Part shown: positions 60,102 to 64,000 of the stretch, one piece after another
Layout: each line of letters opens with the position of its first letter
Position numbering within the stretch: position 1 is the stretch's first letter
Origin: Panagrolaimus kolymaensis
Lineage: Eukaryota > Nematoda > Chromadorea > Rhabditida > Panagrolaimidae
Direction of reading: 5' to 3'
DNA length: 64,000 nucleotides
Assembly: GCA_028622995.1 (NCBI GenBank)
Contig: JAJQJQ010000028.1
Coordinates: forward strand, 806,001 to 870,000
Translations under genes and position numbers: made by a program
The notes under the pieces: model-generated
Database searches by the model: none
What the model was told of the DNA's origin: nothing
What the model saw: the letters and a program-made list of their open reading frames with translations, nothing else

Positions 60102-60921
60102 CGCTAAACCCGCTGAAACGGCACCAACCTTCAATTATGCTTTTTCTTTTTAAATATGAAATAACAATATTTGTCTTTTTTTTTGTGTTACATTAAATAA
60201 TAAACTTTTTCAAATAATATATATTGGTTTTTTTCTTTCAAATATACTTTCTAAAAAAGGGTTTGGAAAGATATTAAAACTTTAGTTACTCTTATTCTTT
60301 TATTATTTTTTTAATCATTACTTTGTGTGGAAAAAAACAAAATTTGTATCCTAACATTTTTTAAACAAGAATCCAAATAAAAATTCCGCCATAGCTTTAT
60401 CAAAAAAATCACGTACTTAGTAAACTTATTTTTACCTTTTTTTGTTTTTCAAATAATTAATTGATCAAAAAAGTCAACAACAAAAAAACAGATTAAGTTC
60501 GTAGCCAACAAGAACTTTAAATGAACGGTAGCGATCGGCCGTTTCTTTGTTTGTTGTTTTCTAATTTTTGCGCTGTAATCAATTTTTTTCCTGTCCTTTA
60601 TGTAGTTGTTATTTTCTTACTAAAATAGTGCACTTTAATGATGAACAAAATTGTTACCACCATCGCCCTATTCCTTCTCTTTATTACAGAAAAGATAAAA
60701 ACAAAATTATTACACTTTAATCAAAGATACAGTTAATTTAATATTTTTGAAGTTAAAAAGTGTCTTAAAAAGGGATTGTTATGTACCTTTAAAAGGTCAT
60801 GTAAACAATTTCCGATAGTATAAAAGCAAAACCAAAATTGAAAAGATATCAATTCTCAATCAAACTGAATTATTTGATTTAATTTTCTTATCTCAACTCA
60901 AATCAATAAACAACAAAAAAA
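60102..60921. other. intergenic with promoter of next gene
   Basis: AATAAA-type polyadenylation signal near 60196. The TATA box at 60819-60826 lies about 96 bp before the next start. Nothing else seen. Confidence 0.45.
60819..60826 (+). promoter_or_regulatory. TATA box
   Basis: TATAAAAG, the same octamer as upstream of 59434, followed by an A/C-rich leader up to ATG 60922. Confidence 0.6.
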
Positions 60922-61140
60922 ATGCGTTTCTTAGTTGCCATCTTTGCTATTGTTTTCGCCATCATGGCTTTCACCGCAAATGTTGAAGCTCAATGCATTT
61001 CAAATGTTCCAAATGGAGGATGTTTTGGAAGTTTTGCTGAACGCGATGCCAAGTGTGGCACCCTTGCTGGAAGCAACAGGGATACTCGATTCTCTTTCCA
61101 AGGCCCTTCTGGACAATGCTTCTGCTGCCCACCTTTCTAA
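60922..61140 (+). CDS. small secreted six-Cys peptide
   Basis: Single-exon frame of 72 residues. Residues 1-23 form a signal peptide (MRFLVAIFAIVFAIMAFTANVEA), leaving a mature peptide of about 49 residues starting QCISNVPNGGC. Six cysteines (about 24, 33, 43, 65, 67, 68) could form three disulfides; the C-terminus is QCFCCPPF. It could be an antimicrobial or other effector peptide, but I recognise no family. The TATA box at 60819 and an AATAAA after the stop complete a compact gene unit. The overlapping frame 60935-61159 is a shadow. Confidence 0.82.
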   Translation: MRFLVAIFAIVFAIMAFTANVEAQCISNVPNGGCFGSFAERDAKCGTLAGSNRDTRFSFQGPSGQCFCCPPF

Positions 61141-61343
61141 ATCCATAAACTTATTCTGAAATGAATATAATGCTTTTGAATGCGTTTTATTTTTACATAA
61201 AAATAATTTGTTACGTTACAGCTTTCAATAAAAATATTGCTTTTTGACATTAATTTTATAAACACGAAAATTCATTTAAATATATAAAATTGTTAAAAAT
61301 AGTTAAATAGAAATAATAAATATGGGATAAAATTGTGAAAAAA

Positions 61344-62466
61344 TTAACTCGTCTTTTCTTTTTCCGGGACATATTCTATTGGTTGGCAAACATGTTGAAT
61401 TTTTCCAAATTGAATAATCTCCTCTTCATCTTTTGTCTTGATAATTTTAGCACTAACCGTGAGCTTGTTTTTTAAACAAGCTATACATTTAAATAATTGG
61501 CTTGATGGTATCCAAATAAATTGATGACATAAATCCTTTTGGTTTGATGTAAAAATTATCAGCTTTGTTGGTTTGTTTTTATTATTTTTATTAAGCAAAT
61601 AAAATTTTGGTGTTTCAAAAACTTGCGGAAGTGTATATTCTTTTGGAATACAAATATGCCTATTATTTCCTAGCCTAAAATATTTTTACCATTTTAAAGT
61701 TTTATATTTTTTAATTAATCATAAAATAAAGATATGTCAAATCGGACTAACTTAAGGTATGGATCCTTCCCTATGTTTTGAATTAGTTTAGCAGAACATT
61801 TAAGGCCTTCTTTTCTACATTGAATACACAAATATATGGATAAATAAGATTGAAAAAAATATTCGTAGCATAAATTTTTATCTTTATTTCAAAATACTAT
61901 CAAACGAACGTTCGAAGAAGTATTCAGTGCAGGCTCTCGTAATTCAAATCCATCAGCTTTTATAGTCTTTTTATCACTTATAGTTTTGTAAACATGAATA
62001 TCCATTTCACTGCTTGTTACAGTTTTATTAAAATTTATTGTAGAATAATTTATCGGTGTGCATATATGGCTTAATTCACTAAGTTTAATATATTCCTTTT
62101 CTTGATCATCTTGATATACTTTGGCCCAAACTTTTCTTTTCTTAAAACATTTGATACATTGAAATTTTTTCGCTGGCGCCGTATAACTATATGTATAGCA
62201 TAGATTTCTATTATCTGGACAAAAAAAACCAATTTTGGGACTTTATTTTTGGGAATATAATATTCATAATTTGGAGATTTGATTATTTCAAATTTTTTGT
62301 TGAAGTTCTCTGGTTGATATTCATTTGGTTCACAATGATGTTCTTGAGCCGTATCCATTTCAACGAAATATGTACCATCTTCATTTTTTAGTAATTTAAC
62401 TCGAACTGCCCCACGATTTTGTATCTTTGAACAATTTAAGCAAATATATGTTTGATTTCCAGAGGT
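61344..62466 (-). pseudogene. Cys-rich repeat gene, four modules, frameshift and stop
   Basis: Minus strand from the MITE edge at 62466 down to TAA 61344-61346. Four modules can be read: YICLNCSKIQ...EHHC, FQCIKCFKKRKVWAKVY...LSHIC, YLCIQCRKEGLKCSAKL...NNRHIC and FKCIACLKNKLTVSAKI...IQHVC. A splice joins 61752 to 61674 in module 3 (CTTAA|GTTAGT, TTTTAG). The frame shifts once in a run of eight T (about 62222-62229) and meets TGA near 61897 between modules 2 and 3. The 5' end is cut by the MITE at 62467. Two base-calling errors would be the alternative explanation. Same family as 1-144 and 56486-57151. Confidence 0.65.
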
Positions 62467-62793
62467 TTTACACTAAATTAATAAAATTAAAAAAATTGAA
62501 AATTTCAAAATCTCTATTTTTGACTTTAACTCATCATTTTTAGACCTAATTTTGGTCGTAGAACTCGAATTTGATGTTATTTTTTATATTTGAGTTGTTT
62601 AAAAAAAAGTTTTGTGCATAGTGAAAATTTGCGTATTTCAAAAATTCATAACTCAGTTTTTAGTAGGTTTTATGGGATAACCGTTGTCAAATTCGAGTTC
62701 TACGATCCAAATTAGGTCTAGAAATGATGAGTTAAAGTCAAAAATAGAGATTTTGAAATTTTCGATTTTTTTATTTTATTAATTTAGTGTAAA
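62467..62793. mobile_element. foldback MITE with TTTACACTAAATTAAT ends (element 6)
   Basis: Inverted arms of about 110 bp: TTTACACTAAATTAATAAAA on the left and the complement on the right, both passing through CAAAATCTCTATTTTTGAC and TAACTCATCATTT. The target duplication is not clear. It abuts the first recognisable module of the Cys-rich gene. Confidence 0.82.
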
Positions 62794-63484
62794 TGGGGTA
62801 TGGGGTCGGTGTGGTGGCTAAAGTAAGGCATGTAATGTTTTTATTCTTACCAATAATTTTTTTTATGTTTGTTTTAATTTTTCCAGCAAACATTTCCTTG
62901 AAAACTAATGTTTATCATGAAGTTTTGAATAAACCTTCTTTTGTATCGTGTGCTTTTTTCCGTGTTCAAGTAGTCAAAAGTATTTTTTCCCCCCAGTAGG
63001 AAATTTTTTTTATTAGATACGTTTTTTCAGTAGGTTGTTAGGTTTAATCGTAGTGGATTACATTTTTGACGACTTTGAAAAAAATGGGGGTTCTCCTTTG
63101 GGATATATTAAAACTTACAAATTGTAAACTTTGAGGACGTGGAACTCAAGAATGAGTAAGAGTAAAATTCTGAAACTTGTCCAAAACGTTAATCTACGCT
63201 ATAAATAACCCCTAGAGCAACCCACAAAAAATTAATTATAGAATTTTGGATTTTCGTGGTGAGACATTCTTTAACTCAATTTCCACCTATATGTTCTATA
63301 AATCTGAGTTCAGATTCGTGATCTACGTATTTTTTAACCCTAGGATCCGAGTTTTCAGCCCCTGTTAACCATAGATGAGTTTTTTCAGTTCCGCCAGGCT
63401 TTGATTTGTCTCGATTTAAAAAAAAATCCGATTTTAACAACACCTGCTTTTAACGCTTACTTACAAGAAAAATAAGAGCAGAAT
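62794..63484. other. unassigned, less AT-rich
   Basis: About 690 bp, with a C run (CCCCCC near 62992) and somewhat higher GC than average. No convincing frame; could be old transposon sequence. Confidence 0.35.
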
Positions 63485-63714
63485 TTAAGTAACCGGTCTT
63501 CTTTTTCTAATTCCAATAAAAATCAAAAAATATGGAATACCAAGAAGAAAACCTCCAGAATAAAATGATAATATTGGAATAATGAGGCCAATATATGCAA
63601 CGATTTTTGCGCATGTCTAAAATTTATTAATTTAATGGGTGTGAAGTTTGAAAGAAAAAATAGTTGGAAGCCTACTAATATATTAACACCGCAACAACAA
63701 TCGCTTGATCCCAT
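63485..63714 (-). CDS. small two-helix membrane protein
   Basis: Two exons: 63714-63676 and 63616-63485, phase 0 (GTAGGC donor, TTTTAG acceptor); 56 residues. The N-terminus is cysteine-rich (MGSSDCCCGVNIL), followed by two hydrophobic helices (IVAYIGLIIPILSFY; FLLGIPYFLIFIGI) and a basic end RKRRPVT. Gly2 followed by Ser-Ser and Cys residues could be acylated, which is inference. The size and two-helix shape recall proteolipid-type small membrane proteins, but no family motif is matched. The unspliced frame continues as a longer spurious peptide. Confidence 0.6.
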
Positions 63715-64000
63715 TATGAAAGACTTTATCAGAGGTGTTCTAAAAAATTAATAAAAAAAAATTGTGACATCATTAATTCAAAAAAAAAAAAAGATTATTG
63801 ATACGATTTTATTGTCTGTTATATCGGCTTTAAAACAGTTTAAAAAAGTGTTGGTTGGTTTAAAAAAAATTTCATTAAGCAACTAAATATTCGTCCAATT
63901 TATAAAACTAAAAAAAATTAACAAAAATGAGTGTATTTTTGTTTTTTGAGAGTGTTAAATATCGCCAACACTAATAAAAATATCAAAAAAAATACGACAA

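Noticed and set aside
1..64000. CRISPR array, operon or bacterial origin
   Set aside because: Spliceosomal introns, signal peptides and nematode receptor families throughout; no direct-repeat/spacer array.

Overview
The window is nuclear DNA of a nematode. The base composition is very AT-rich. Genes are split by introns, mostly about 45-150 nt, with GT donors and TTTTAG/TTTCAG acceptors. The gene content is typically nematode: divergent seven-transmembrane chemoreceptors, an F-box-like family, secreted von Willebrand A proteins, S28 peptidase homologues and a ciliary DYF-5-type kinase. The F-box-like repertoire and composition suggest a free-living clade IV worm (Panagrolaimus-like); that placement is inference. 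Gene models were built by hand from splice signals, phase and paralogue comparison.

Layout, 1-24.7 kb: tail of a Cys-rich repeat gene (1-144); a small secreted membrane protein (1235-1786); a complete eight-exon MAK/ICK kinase, dyf-5-like (4206-7223), with a foldback element in one intron; a five-exon chemoreceptor (8160-9782); a 27-bp minisatellite; a secreted vWA protein (minus, 11439-13006); an intronless Srh-like receptor (14825-15841); a DHRS1-like SDR (minus, 16592-18046); and two tandem S28 homologues (minus, 18994-20983 and 21336-23286) that both lack the catalytic serine.

24.7-47 kb: three chemoreceptors (24735-26292 plus, 28514-29612 minus, 40638-41850 minus) and three PH-domain paralogues with different tails (26710-28222 plus, 33452-34254 minus, 45569-46930 plus). 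Interleaved are three copies and one fragment of an unusual gene joining a PRP39-like HAT-repeat half to an F-box-like half (30363-32916 minus, 37895-40077 plus with a nonsense codon, 42873-45028 plus). A double F-box-like gene (35050-37547) is interrupted by a 522-bp hAT-type MITE. This is an accessory, duplicating region with traces of tandem duplication, gene conversion and transposition.

47-64 kb: a chemoreceptor (48070-49350), a mitochondrial-type SDR (49757-51048), a two-HMG-box protein (minus, 51421-52440), an F-box/LRR-like gene (53346-54147), a cytochrome P450 (54526-56322), a degraded Cys-rich module gene (56486-57151), a small possible NlpC/P60-like protein (57443-57854), two small secreted Cys-rich genes with TATA boxes (59434-60101, 60922-61140), a second degraded Cys-rich module gene (61344-62466) and a small two-helix membrane protein (63485-63714). 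Two more MITEs lie here.

The main new observations are the HAT/F-box chimeras with a GC-AG intron in two of three copies, the paired S28 pseudopeptidases, the exon-disrupting hAT MITE carrying a tRNA-like sequence, and a TTAA element whose unoccupied counterpart is also present in the window.
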